Assembly (NCBI GenBank): GCA_041398825.1
Contig: JAWKTX010000016.1
Coordinates: 1-64,000 of the forward strand
Direction: 5' to 3'
Origin: Planctomycetaceae bacterium
Lineage (GTDB): Bacteria; Planctomycetota; Planctomycetia; Planctomycetales; Planctomycetaceae
Length of the DNA: 64,000 nt
Under the pieces are notes generated by a model. It had not been told where the DNA came from and did not search any database. It was given only the letters and a program-made list of their open reading frames with translations. Made by a program: the position numbers and the translations under genes. This document shows positions 37,591-49,350 of the stretch, piece after piece; within the stretch, counting starts at the first letter, position 1; every line of letters starts with the position of its first letter.

Positions 37591-39560
37591 AACACACCGA
37601 CGAAGAAACCTCAGGCGGTCTCTCCCTGGAAACAAAACTCGGCATGATCACCATTGTGATCCTTGTGCTGACGTTTGGATTTCTGGTCTACCGCAAGGTC
37701 GACATGCACCAGCAACGCCTGATGCAGGCAAGCATTTCGCCCCAGAAAGCCAGTGCTTCCGACGCGCCACTGAACCCGTCCGATCAAATCAGTTCATTTA
37801 TCGATGCGTCGCAGTCCAGTATTGCGTCTGCAACCCATCCGGGCGAAACGCTTGAAATACATTCAGCGACTGAACTCGAAGAACCCCACAGTCCAGGTCA
37901 CGAAAGAATGCTGAACGACAACCCGTTCAGTGATGGTGAATTATTCGCGCAGGAGCCCACTGCAAGCACATCGGAACCAGCGACAGCAGTAAACGGATCC
38001 TCCCGAAATCTCAATCTTGTGGTGCCCGATCGAGAAGAACTTTCAGATCCATTTCGAATGGAAACTGCTCCGACCGCGAACACACCGCCAACGGAGGAAT
38101 CAACCATCGCCCTGGCAAACACGGCTCCGCAAGCAACAGAACCAAGACTTTCATTTGACTCGCTGAACGAACCTGCGATAGCGGAAGCAAAACCGCTGAA
38201 CTCAGAAGCTGAACAGCCCACCCTCCTGCATACAACCCCTGAAGTCGATTTTGACTTCGGAGAGAGCAACGCGGTGGAGCCGCCAGCTCTGGCGATGCAA
38301 CCTGAACACAATGCAACGCCGGATTTGGCGGCGGGCGACCTGGGTTTCGACGCTGGCCGCCCGGCTTTTCCAGCCACTGAGAGCCAACCAGCACCGGAGT
38401 TGGTATTTGGAGAATTATCAGAGGAAACAACGCTGGCCTCCAACCATGCACGCCCATCGTCAGTTCCGGAAGTTGAGGGACTTGACCTGAATGGCGCTGG
38501 CGCAGACGACGAACCAGGAGTCGGCGTTGAAATTGCACCATCGCTGCAACCACAGGAAACTTCGTTCTCCGGAAATGATCCGGCCCCTATGCTTTCGTTC
38601 GATCCACCTCAGCGAGAGGCGGGATTGCAGCCCGAAAAAGCCGAGTTGGAAGTGCAACTACCAGATTTCGGTTCATTGTCGCAGCCAGAGCAGCCCGTCG
38701 AAGTTGCCATGCTGGATCCACAGCAGGTACCAGCTGATCCGTTTTCAACAGAACCGAGCCGCAAAGAAACAGTTGATCCGTTTTCGTCAGCAGCGCCAAC
38801 GCTGCCACAGGCAAACCCACCAACTCTCTCCTTCGACGATGAACCTGCATTCAATCTTCATTCGAACGGAACGAAGAACAGCGCACAGAGTGATTCGTCC
38901 ACGGATGCATCCAATGCAGGCGTTGAATTCTTTGGAGAGCAACCGCGAACCAGGGCAAACCCTTCGTCCATCATGTTCCCTCGCGCGGATGGCTCTAGTC
39001 CTCAACAACCGGGCAACCAACGACGCAACAATTCTGGCATACGCGATGGTAAATTCAGTCTGGCAGCGTTCAACAATGTCACCGCAGTCGAACCTCCTGT
39101 TGACGACGGTGGCAACTATGAAGTGATCACAGTTCAGAATGGCGACAATTACACCAAAATTTCAAAGCGTGTTTATGGAACCATTCGTTACTTTTCCGCG
39201 CTTGCGGTCTTTAATCAACATCGAATTCCGGACCCTTCACGCATGCGGCCTGGCATGAAGGTACTCACACCGCCAGCCGACCTGCTTGAACAACGCTACC
39301 CCGAGTTATTCGTCGACAGCAAACCTCGAACAGCACTGCCAGCCCGATTTATTGTGAGAGAAGATGGCTCTGCATGGTATCGGGTTGGTGAAAACGAAAC
39401 GCTGTCGGAGATTGCTGAACGATATCTGGGGCGATCATCACGATGGATAGAAATCTATCGATTGAATCAGAGTATACTCAGAGATCCAAACCGACTGAAA
39501 ACAGGGCTGGTCCTGGCCCTGCCAGATGATGCTGTCGAAGTCAGCATCAGTCCGAACTAA
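37488..39560 (+). CDS. Single-pass LysM-domain membrane protein
   Basis: A 690-residue protein. An N-terminal cytoplasmic tail of about 50 residues rich in Ser/Thr is followed by one helix (LGMITIVILVLTFGFLVYRK) and about 450 residues of low-complexity acidic, Pro/Glu-rich sequence. Two LysM-like modules lie near the end: VQNGDNYTKISKRVYGTIRY and RVGENETLSEIAERYLGRSS. LysM modules bind glycan chains such as peptidoglycan. AAAGGA eight bases before the ATG at 37488 supports this start. It occupies the slot of ftsL behind rsmH in division clusters, with similar topology but much greater length. Confidence 0.85.
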   Translation: MASSDKNSAGTNPGRSTTESTQSLNKTSSSPEAVEHTDEETSGGLSLETKLGMITIVILVLTFGFLVYRKVDMHQQRLMQASISPQKASASDAPLNPSDQISSFIDASQSSIASATHPGETLEIHSATELEEPHSPGHERMLNDNPFSDGELFAQEPTASTSEPATAVNGSSRNLNLVVPDREELSDPFRMETAPTANTPPTEESTIALANTAPQATEPRLSFDSLNEPAIAEAKPLNSEAEQPTLLHTTPEVDFDFGESNAVEPPALAMQPEHNATPDLAAGDLGFDAGRPAFPATESQPAPELVFGELSEETTLASNHARPSSVPEVEGLDLNGAGADDEPGVGVEIAPSLQPQETSFSGNDPAPMLSFDPPQREAGLQPEKAELEVQLPDFGSLSQPEQPVEVAMLDPQQVPADPFSTEPSRKETVDPFSSAAPTLPQANPPTLSFDDEPAFNLHSNGTKNSAQSDSSTDASNAGVEFFGEQPRTRANPSSIMFPRADGSSPQQPGNQRRNNSGIRDGKFSLAAFNNVTAVEPPVDDGGNYEVITVQNGDNYTKISKRVYGTIRYFSALAVFNQHRIPDPSRMRPGMKVLTPPADLLEQRYPELFVDSKPRTALPARFIVREDGSAWYRVGENETLSEIAERYLGRSSRWIEIYRLNQSILRDPNRLKTGLVLALPDDAVEVSISPN

Positions 39561-39788
39561 ATCCCGAACGCACCGCGCTGTCGACAGCCTGTTGAAAAAC
39601 GGGACTGGCTCGAACAGGAGACCTTAAAACACGATGGTTTCCAGTCGTCCTGCGTGCCGGTCGCGGCTTTTCAACGGACAGTTAGGCTGCAGTTGTCATC
39701 CATTAAAACCGGATGTCATTGAGCCGAAGATTTGCCGTCAGACGGATGGTTCTGTCTGGCGGAATCGGGAAGACATCAGCTCGGAGTG

Positions 39789-40559
39789 CTATTCCACTTC
39801 TGGACGTTCGGCACGGAGCATGGACCGTTTCAGACCGGCATCGGAATGATTCAGAGTCTCACCGCACTCATGCATACGACGAATGACTGCTTCTGCAGTA
39901 ACGCAGAGTGATGGAGAGATGGGCTGTCCCGCCTGCTGGAGGGCCTGGGCGGTCCAGACGTTACAGGTTTGAGGCAAATAATAACTCTTTGCTCCCCGAT
40001 AGAAGCGACTGTAACCGTAGCGGCCTTCACCAAGGTCCTTTGCCTCACCATCGGCACCACGCCTGCACGTCGCGGCAATAAACTTTGTCAGCGATTCGAA
40101 TTCGTCCGACCCCAGTTCCAGGGCGATCACGTCGCTGTGATCGAAAACCAGGTCCGGGCTCAGGTCAAATGCAGCCACATGCATCACGCTGGGTGTTGGC
40201 AAGAATGCGGCCTTCATTGCCGTTCCCATCTTCAAGCCATCCATCCGATAGAATCCTTCGTCACCCCAACCAATTTCGACGTACCTGAACTGCCTGAACT
40301 CTTCAATTTCAGGCCAGACTTCCGGTGTGATATCTGCCACACGCAAAACGATCCCGGTATGCCAGCCATGACCGACAACAAAGATCGACTTAATTGAATT
40401 GCTTTCCCAGGAGACCGGCTGAATGCTGGCAGATTGCGCGCGGATCACCGGTCGGGAATGAATGGCCTCCTGCAGCATCGAACATCCGGACAGTGGAAGA
40501 ACGCTCGCCGCGAGCAGGATGCATTGACTGATCCTCAGTGCCATCTTGGGACGCCTCAT
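39789..40559 (-). CDS. DUF2459-family lipoprotein
   Basis: A 256-residue protein with a lipobox LPLSGC. The family blocks are VVGHGWHTGIVL, RYVEIGWGDEGFY and YYLPQTCNVWTAQAL. The conserved Cys and His resemble an NlpC/P60-like arrangement, but the activity is unproven. ATGs at 40559 and 40544 are both usable. It would sit on the periplasmic face of a membrane. Confidence 0.85.
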   Translation of the reverse strand: MRRPKMALRISQCILLAASVLPLSGCSMLQEAIHSRPVIRAQSASIQPVSWESNSIKSIFVVGHGWHTGIVLRVADITPEVWPEIEEFRQFRYVEIGWGDEGFYRMDGLKMGTAMKAAFLPTPSVMHVAAFDLSPDLVFDHSDVIALELGSDEFESLTKFIAATCRRGADGEAKDLGEGRYGYSRFYRGAKSYYLPQTCNVWTAQALQQAGQPISPSLCVTAEAVIRRMHECGETLNHSDAGLKRSMLRAERPEVE

Positions 40560-40735
40560 GATCGCCACGATGAATTTTCTGTGCCGTCGACCAGCACACA
40601 GATGAACCGAGTGATGTTCTTCCGTGGAGCGGGATTCAGACAAGAGCAGCAGGCGATACTTTCGGGATTCGAGCCTGAGTGATCCTGTCACAGCGGCATC
40701 CGCTGGCAATAGCTGCCGGATCCGGTGCCAGTTAT

Positions 40736-41926
40736 CTAATTCAGCACTGCTTCTGCTACCAGTTTCCCGATATTCAGGGAGGCAGTGGCGGCGGGCGATG
40801 GCGCATTGCAGACATTCAATGTTCGTTGATGTCGCTGAATCATGAAATCGTCAACTAACCGACCGTCCAGTCCTAAGGCCTGCGCACGAACACCTGCCGG
40901 AGCAACAACCAAGTCATCGGCCGTGATCTCAGGCACCAGTTTCTGAAGTGCTCGAACAAAAGCCGTTTTGGACAACGATCGATGGATTTCACCGAGCCCC
41001 GTCTTCCAGCATCGCATCGCCAACTTTCTGAATCCGCTGTAGCACAGCGATTCAGTCAAATCCCGCATGTTGATGGTCTTCCAGTTATAACCCTCCCGCG
41101 CCAATGCCAGAACAGCATTGGGCCCACATTCGACACCCCCATGAATCATGCGAGTGAAATGAACGCCAAGGAACGGAAACTGCGGATCGGGAACAGGATA
41201 AATCAGTGTCCGGCAAAGATGTTCGGCACCGGACTTTAGTTCGTAGTACTCGCCGCGAAACGGCACAATCCGTTCTCTGAGTTGCTGGCCACTCAGACGC
41301 GCGATTCTGTCGCTGTGGAGCCCGCAACAATTCACCAGTTGCGCCGCTTCGAATTCTCCTGCACTGGTAGCGATGGTCACACGTTCGGTGGATTGGCGAA
41401 TGTCTGTCACTCGTATGTTCAGCATTACACGACCACCGGCTGCTTCGATCAGATCCTGAAGTGTTCGGCATACGCCCGGGTAATCAACAATACCCGCGTC
41501 CGGAACATGGATGGCGCTGATCCCTGCACAATGCGGCTCCAGCTGCAACAACTGCTTACGGTCGATCATTTCGCAACGAACGCCATTTTGGGTGCCTCGC
41601 TGCAGAATGCTGTTCAATGATTCCAGCTGAGACTCTGACGTCGCAACGATCACCTTTCCGGTTCTTTGCCACGCGACACCGTACTCGTCGCAAAACACCT
41701 CGAGAGCCTGCCGACCCGCATGACAATTCTTTGCCCTCAGCGAACCGGGCTTGTAGTAAATTCCGGAATGAATGACGCCGCTGTTGCGGCCCGTTTGATG
41801 GAACGCAACCGTCGCTTCTTTTTCCAGAACGATGACACGTAATCGGGGCTGCCGACGGATCAATTGCCAGGCAGTCGCAAGTCCGACAATGCCGGCACCA
41901 GCCACAATTACGTCGGCCGTCTCCAT
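40736..41926 (-). CDS. lhgO: L-2-hydroxyglutarate oxidase LhgO
   Basis: A 396-residue FAD enzyme of the DAO fold. It opens DVIVAGAGIVGLATAWQL, followed by the family-typical FHQTGRNSGVIHSGIYYKPG. It ends with GVRAQALGLDGRLVDDFMI and NAPSPAATASLNIG. LhgO oxidises L-2-hydroxyglutarate to 2-oxoglutarate and hands electrons to the membrane quinone pool. It starts five bases after the valS stop and is probably co-transcribed with valS, an odd pairing. Confidence 0.93.
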   Translation of the reverse strand: METADVIVAGAGIVGLATAWQLIRRQPRLRVIVLEKEATVAFHQTGRNSGVIHSGIYYKPGSLRAKNCHAGRQALEVFCDEYGVAWQRTGKVIVATSESQLESLNSILQRGTQNGVRCEMIDRKQLLQLEPHCAGISAIHVPDAGIVDYPGVCRTLQDLIEAAGGRVMLNIRVTDIRQSTERVTIATSAGEFEAAQLVNCCGLHSDRIARLSGQQLRERIVPFRGEYYELKSGAEHLCRTLIYPVPDPQFPFLGVHFTRMIHGGVECGPNAVLALAREGYNWKTINMRDLTESLCYSGFRKLAMRCWKTGLGEIHRSLSKTAFVRALQKLVPEITADDLVVAPAGVRAQALGLDGRLVDDFMIQRHQRTLNVCNAPSPAATASLNIGKLVAEAVLN

Positions 41927-41931
41927 CGATG

Positions 41932-44964
<3,033 letters not shown>

Positions 44965-45338
44965 TGCAGGATCTTCAGAATGGACGGGTTCAGTACCGAA
45001 ATAAGGTTGTTTCAACAAAACCGGAAATCGTCGATGTGACGTTCTCCGGCATCGAAAAGACCCCAGGTGACATTGCTGGGAGTGCATGCTTCCGAAAACT
45101 CAGCATGCGCCCCCGCGCGACGCACGCCTGTGTCCGGAAATGAGCGGCTGTATGAGTACGACATTGGACGAGGAGAATAGTAGATAAGAGGAAATTAGTC
45201 ACGATGCTGAACAAGCAGAGCGGTTCCGGAATTCATGCCCGATCATTGCCACAGCTTCTGTCTGGCATCCATCCTGAGATGGCGATGCATTGGGCGGAAT
45301 CCATTGAAAACGCAAAATCCCATTCGAACATCATCACT
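44965..45338. other. Intergenic between cimA and valS
   Basis: Carries the valS promoter region. A hairpin of two GCATGC halves lies near 45090-45115. No T-box-like or leader-peptide structure was recognised. Frames across it are antisense to cimA or extensions of valS. Confidence 0.45.
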
Positions 45339-46910
45339 TCAGCCTCGGGCGACGATCCCGCGGTCTTTGTGGATCTTGTATTCAAATGCGTCGACCAGAG
45401 CGATCCAGCTGGCTTCAATGACGTTCTCGCTGACCCCGACAGTGCTCCACATATCTTCTTTGTCTCGACTCTCAATCACGACACGGACCCGCGCTGCCGT
45501 GCCTTCACTGCTGTTAATCACGCGAACCTTATAGTCCACCAGACTCATGTCTGCGATGCCGGCGTAGGCCGGAGTCAGGGCTTTTCGCAGTGCAGAGTCC
45601 AGAGCGTTGACGGGACCATCGCCTTCGCCGACGACGTGCTGAGTGACATCGTCAATCAGGAGTTTGATCACAGCTTCTGTCATGGGTTCACGCGACTGGT
45701 TCTCCACATTGACGCGATAATGTTCCAGGGCAAACGTCGGCACGTAAGTACCAGCCTGCTTCATAACAAGTAAATCAAATGAGGCTTCAGCTGCTTCGAA
45801 CTGATACCCTTCATTTTCCAGATCCTGAACGGCTTCAAGAATTCTGGACATCAACGCGTTGTCTTCCGCAATCTTGAACTTTGTCGTCTTGGCAACAATA
45901 TTCGACCGACCTGATAATTCGCTCACCAGAACGCGACGCGCGTTTCCAACGGATTCGGGCGTGATATGTTCGTAACTGCGTGCGATCCGATTGACAGCAT
46001 GGACATGCATGCCTCCCTTGTGGGCAAACGCACTGGAACCAACGAAAGGCTGACCGGGACGAAAGTTCATATTCGCCAGTTCGTAAACATAACGGGAAAG
46101 CTCCGTCAATCGCTGAATCCGCTCTGGCTGGAGCACTTCGTAGCCAAGCTTCAATGACAAGTTTGCGGCCACAGAAACCAGATCAACATTCCCGCAACGC
46201 TCACCAATTCCGTTGATCGTTCCCTGCACCTGAATCGCACCGGCGTAAACAGCTGATAAAGAATTTGCGACGGCCAGATCACAATCGTTGTGGCAATGGA
46301 TGCCCACCCTGCAGTCGACTTCGGCACGCAGAGCAGCAACGGCTTCCGCAATCTGCTCGGGAAGATTGCCACCGTTCGTATCACACATGCAAATCATATC
46401 GGCACCGGCTTCAGCAGCCGCTTTCCAGGTCAGCACAGCGTACTCGGGGTTGGCTCGCCACCCGTCGAAACAGTGTTCCGCGTCGTAAATGACTTCGCGA
46501 CCGTTTTCTTTCGCGAACGCCACAGAATCACGAATCATCGCCAGATTCTCTTCCAGCGAAACACGCAGAACTTCAGTGACATGCATATCCCACGTCTTGC
46601 CAACGATCGTAATCACCGGCGCCATGCTGTTCACCAGGGCCTGCATCCCTACGTCCTGAGCCGCCGTCACACCCTTGCGACGCGTCATTCCGAACGCGGT
46701 GATTTTCGCATGCTTCCATTCCATTTCAGCGGCACGCTGAAAGAATTCTTCATCCTTCGGATTGGAAAGCGGGTAACCTCCTTCGATGTAATCGAAACCC
46801 AATTCATCCAGTTTCAAAGCGATCATGAGTTTGTCCTGCAGAGAGAAGTTCACTCCTTCACCCTGAGAACCATCGCGCAAAGTCGTGTCGTAAAGCTGGA
46901 TTCGAGGCAT
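45339..46910 (-). CDS. cimA: (R)-citramalate synthase CimA
   Basis: A 523-residue member of the isopropylmalate/homocitrate synthase family, of the CimA subgroup. It condenses pyruvate and acetyl-CoA to citramalate, the threonine-independent entry to isoleucine. It has LYDTTLRDGSQGEGVNFSLQ, GFDYIEGGYPLSNPKDEEFF, the metal-binding GIHCHNDCDLAVAN and a C-terminal LeuA regulatory domain (YKVRVINSSEGTAARVRVVI). The leader upstream looks like an Ile-sensing attenuator, which supports the isoleucine assignment. Confidence 0.93.
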   Translation of the reverse strand: MPRIQLYDTTLRDGSQGEGVNFSLQDKLMIALKLDELGFDYIEGGYPLSNPKDEEFFQRAAEMEWKHAKITAFGMTRRKGVTAAQDVGMQALVNSMAPVITIVGKTWDMHVTEVLRVSLEENLAMIRDSVAFAKENGREVIYDAEHCFDGWRANPEYAVLTWKAAAEAGADMICMCDTNGGNLPEQIAEAVAALRAEVDCRVGIHCHNDCDLAVANSLSAVYAGAIQVQGTINGIGERCGNVDLVSVAANLSLKLGYEVLQPERIQRLTELSRYVYELANMNFRPGQPFVGSSAFAHKGGMHVHAVNRIARSYEHITPESVGNARRVLVSELSGRSNIVAKTTKFKIAEDNALMSRILEAVQDLENEGYQFEAAEASFDLLVMKQAGTYVPTFALEHYRVNVENQSREPMTEAVIKLLIDDVTQHVVGEGDGPVNALDSALRKALTPAYAGIADMSLVDYKVRVINSSEGTAARVRVVIESRDKEDMWSTVGVSENVIEASWIALVDAFEYKIHKDRGIVARG

Positions 46911-46954
46911 GATGTCGATCGTCTTTCAATGCCGCAGAGAGAACGCCGGGAAAT

Positions 46955-46982
46955 AAAAAAACCCTCAGGGAATCCTGAGGGT
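46955..46982 (-). terminator. Attenuator terminator before cimA
   Basis: On the minus strand, ACCCTCAGG pairs perfectly with CCTGAGGGT around ATTC and runs into six Ts. It ends 44 bases before the cimA ATG, so it would stop transcription ahead of the gene. It could also end the upstream isomerase-like gene; see the leader entries. Confidence 0.88.
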
Positions 46983-47057
46983 TGTGTGTTTAATCAGCTG
47001 ATTCCTCAGGCAAAGCAGCTCCGGTTGCAGACAATAATGTCGCAAATCACAGGAATC
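46955..47057 (-). promoter_or_regulatory. Transcription attenuator of cimA with alternative pairings
   Basis: Four segments on the minus strand can pair in exclusive ways. Segment 1 GATTCCT (47057-47051, inside the leader codons) pairs with segment 2 AGGAATC (47006-47000). Segment 2, as CCTGAGG (47010-47004), pairs instead with segment 3 CCTCAGG (46980-46974). Segment 3 pairs with segment 4 to form the terminator. The leader stop codon TGA lies within segment 2. This is the 1:2/2:3/3:4 logic of amino-acid biosynthesis attenuators. A ribosome stalled on Ile codons would hide segment 1, free segment 2 and prevent termination. Confidence 0.78.
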
Positions 47058-47080
47058 CGAATGAGGCTTTCGTTCTTCAT
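47006..47080 (-). CDS. Ile/Val-rich leader peptide of cimA
   Basis: A 24-residue peptide of which five residues are Ile, two Val and one Leu, crowded at positions 6-17 (LIRIPVICDIIV). All five Ile codons are ATT. It is followed by the alternative hairpins described for the attenuator. No strong ribosome binding site is visible, the main weakness of the call. The peptide itself need have no function beyond ribosome position sensing. Confidence 0.68.
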   Translation of the reverse strand: MKNESLIRIPVICDIIVCNRSCFA

Positions 47081-47206
47081 GATAAAGCTGCTGCCGGGTA
47101 ATACAGAGGTGGGAACTCTACGGAATAGAATACCGTGGCGTCAATTGAGTAACCGCTGTCCTGACAAATGTCCCGATAGAATCCCCACAGCTCCGGCTGC
47201 GGGCAC

Positions 47207-47950
47207 TCAAATCAGCGATTCCAGCAACAACCGCAGTTTCCGAAGCTCCAGAAGGCGTTCCTCGCCCTGCATTGTCCCCGGAAACAAATCGATGGTCATC
47301 GTTCGCTGAAAATTACACTGACGCAGTCGACTCACGATCTCATTGTAGTCCACCACTCCCAAACCGCCGGGAACCTGAAGTTCGGTGGGGGATGTATCCC
47401 GAAGATGCAAATGCAGAACCTCGGGAAATACCACGTCAAAATCCACACTACCGCCAGTGCGACAGATAAAAAACGATGGATCAAGAGTGATGCCAAGGCC
47501 TTTCACGCTCTGACAAAGCTCTACAGCCGTATGAGGATCTTCACTCAAGAGCCCGGTCTTTGTCAGGATGCTGAGCCGCACCCCCTCCTGGTGGCAAAGA
47601 GAAACGCGTTCCCGCAGTCGATCAATCTCAGTGTTGAACGGCGTCCCGCGTGGCGATGCTTCAATTGTAATCTGGGCAATCTTGAGCAGTTTGGCGTATT
47701 CGACGATACCTGCGAAGGTGGGTAAATCGACGTCTGTCTCAAGAAAAATCGCCGATGGGCTTAGCCGACTTGCCTCACGAACCTGCCCTGCGTAGGCCTC
47801 CGGGTTTGCTGCAACCTGAGATGGCTTTAGCTGATCAGATGTTTCGTTCAGCCAGATTTCGACCTTGTCGAATCCCAAATCCTGAATCTGCAGACACGCT
47901 GCCGGAAACGCCAAATCCCACAGACTTCGCGTCGAAGCGGCAATATGCAC
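47207..47950 (-). CDS. Sugar phosphate isomerase/epimerase-like TIM barrel
   Basis: A 247-residue protein of the xylose-isomerase-like/AP endonuclease 2 superfamily. Landmarks are LAFPAACLQIQDLGFDKVEIW, LSILTKTGL, LGITLDPSFF, VLHLHLRD and TIDLFPGT, which carry the usual metal-binding Glu, Asp and His positions only in part. The substrate is unknown. It lies upstream of the cimA leader on the same strand. Confidence 0.82.
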   Translation of the reverse strand: MHIAASTRSLWDLAFPAACLQIQDLGFDKVEIWLNETSDQLKPSQVAANPEAYAGQVREASRLSPSAIFLETDVDLPTFAGIVEYAKLLKIAQITIEASPRGTPFNTEIDRLRERVSLCHQEGVRLSILTKTGLLSEDPHTAVELCQSVKGLGITLDPSFFICRTGGSVDFDVVFPEVLHLHLRDTSPTELQVPGGLGVVDYNEIVSRLRQCNFQRTMTIDLFPGTMQGEERLLELRKLRLLLESLI

Positions 47951-48268
47951 AGTGACACTCCCTTATTCACAAACTGTTAATTTGCAGGTAGTTACGACAT
48001 CCAAGAACTTGCCGCACCTGCTCCATCCTGCCCCAATGACTGTATTGCGACCGGCCAGTTTACGCAAGACCACACAATCTTCCTGTTTCAACATCGGGAT
48101 GATTTGTAGGGATTTTGCACGATTGAGGAGCTTTGTTGCCGATAACGAATATGCGATCGATTGTTGAAGTCGTTGAAACAGAGTAGGCGACCGTCGTCGG
48201 CAACTTATTTTCACCACGGGACCTCCATTGGGTTTGCGGGGATGAACCGCAGAGGGGAGATGGAATCC
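47951..48268. other. Divergent intergenic region
   Basis: Promoters for the TIM-barrel gene (leftward) and the Cys-rich lipoprotein (rightward). An 8-bp inverted repeat (GTTGCCGA ... TCGGCAAC) spans about 48134-48205. No extra gene seen. Confidence 0.4.
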
Positions 48269-48616
48269 ATGTTTTCACGTGCAACTGCACTGCTGCTTTC
48301 GGGGGCGATTGGACTACTGGCCACTGGCTGCGCCTCAACGACGCCGACCTTTCGTGGTCAAAGCCCGGATGCCTTCTACGGTGGTCATGGGCAATGCGAC
48401 CAGTGTCAGACGGGAATGTGCCAAACCGGTGCCTGCCCAACAGGAGGAAGTTGCCAAAGCGGCAACTGCAATCTGCCATTCCACCCGGTCCATCGAAACT
48501 TTCACACCTATTCGGTGCCTGGACAGTTGATGTACCCACCCGAGAATGCGCAGCCGGCCGTCTATCAGTATCCCTATTACACACTGCGTGGCCCGACAGA
48601 TTTCTTCATGAAGTAG
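48269..48616 (+). CDS. Small Cys-rich lipoprotein
   Basis: A 115-residue protein with signal MFSRATALLLSGAIGLLATG and lipid-acceptor Cys21. A short segment has six further Cys in CxxC-like spacing (CDQCQTGMCQTGACPTGGSC and on), a potential metal or redox site. The rest is Pro/Tyr/His-rich. GGGGAG nine bases upstream supports the ATG at 48269 over two in-frame ATGs upstream. No family is recognised. Confidence 0.75.
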   Translation: MFSRATALLLSGAIGLLATGCASTTPTFRGQSPDAFYGGHGQCDQCQTGMCQTGACPTGGSCQSGNCNLPFHPVHRNFHTYSVPGQLMYPPENAQPAVYQYPYYTLRGPTDFFMK

Positions 48617-48658
48617 TCACAGCGATTCTGCACGAAACAGGTGCAGAACGAAACACGC

Positions 48659-48709
48659 AACTGCGATTTTCTGGTCGACTCGCTTCGACCGGTCAGTCGC
48701 AGTTTTTTT
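48659..48709 (+). terminator. Rho-independent terminator
   Basis: An outer stem AACTGCGA/TCGCAGTT encloses an inner GGTCGA/TCGACC stem, followed by a run of seven Ts. It ends the Cys-rich lipoprotein transcript and lies before the convergent mreD. Confidence 0.85.
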
Positions 48710-48756
48710 GCGCGCTTCACGAAAAATCAAACCAGAATCCCCGGGCACCGTTGCAC

Positions 48757-49350
48757 TCAAAAGCCGTAAATATCCCGCCCGGCCTGAAGATTGCGTCGCA
48801 AACCCAGTTCGTCGGACAACACAAGCAGAATGTTCAGGACGACGCTGAAAGGAACAGCAATCAGCAAAACCGCCAGGGTATTGTTGGCAAACCTTCCCGG
48901 ATCCTGGACCAGCGCCTGGATCAGCTCAATGAATTGGTGTCCGACGACACTGGCGGCGTCTGAAACAGCCGGTCCCTGGAACCCGGAAGCATGAATGGCC
49001 GCCTGATGAAGCACCGACACCAGCACGACCAACAAAGGTAGTTGCAGCAAGCCCGAAGCAGCAACTGACACGCGAGATCCCTCCCTTCCGGAATGTCCGG
49101 TGCGAAGGAGAAATGCGGCAATTATGATCGGAGAGACGATCGCCGCCAGTGGCAAACCGACCGGCCGAGCAATCCAGCTCAGTAGCAGAATGAACGAAAA
49201 GAGGACCACTCCCAGCGAATTTCGGAGCCAGCAGGCTGCAGCCACCGCGAGAGGAATCATCAGGCAACCCGAAGGTAATCTGTCGGGCCACGCTAATTCC
49301 ACACAAAGTGTCATCCAGAGCAGCAAAGCAATCATCAACCCCGCCTTCAT
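48757..49350 (-). CDS. mreD: Rod-shape membrane protein MreD-like
   Basis: A 197-residue hydrophobic protein with five or six helices, starting MKAGLMIALLLWMTLCVELA. Sequence alone is weak, but it overlaps mreC by four bases (ATGA) and follows mreB-mreC, the fixed position of mreD. MreD is part of the elongasome that directs sidewall peptidoglycan synthesis. No PBP2 or RodA gene follows. Confidence 0.75.
   Translation of the reverse strand: MKAGLMIALLLWMTLCVELAWPDRLPSGCLMIPLAVAAACWLRNSLGVVLFSFILLLSWIARPVGLPLAAIVSPIIIAAFLLRTGHSGREGSRVSVAASGLLQLPLLVVLVSVLHQAAIHASGFQGPAVSDAASVVGHQFIELIQALVQDPGRFANNTLAVLLIAVPFSVVLNILLVLSDELGLRRNLQAGRDIYGF

Noticed and set aside
45204..45773. 189-codon plus-strand frame
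   Set aside because: Mostly antisense to cimA; no recognisable motif.
46290..47309. 339-codon plus-strand frame
   Set aside because: Antisense to cimA and its leader; composition of a shadow frame.
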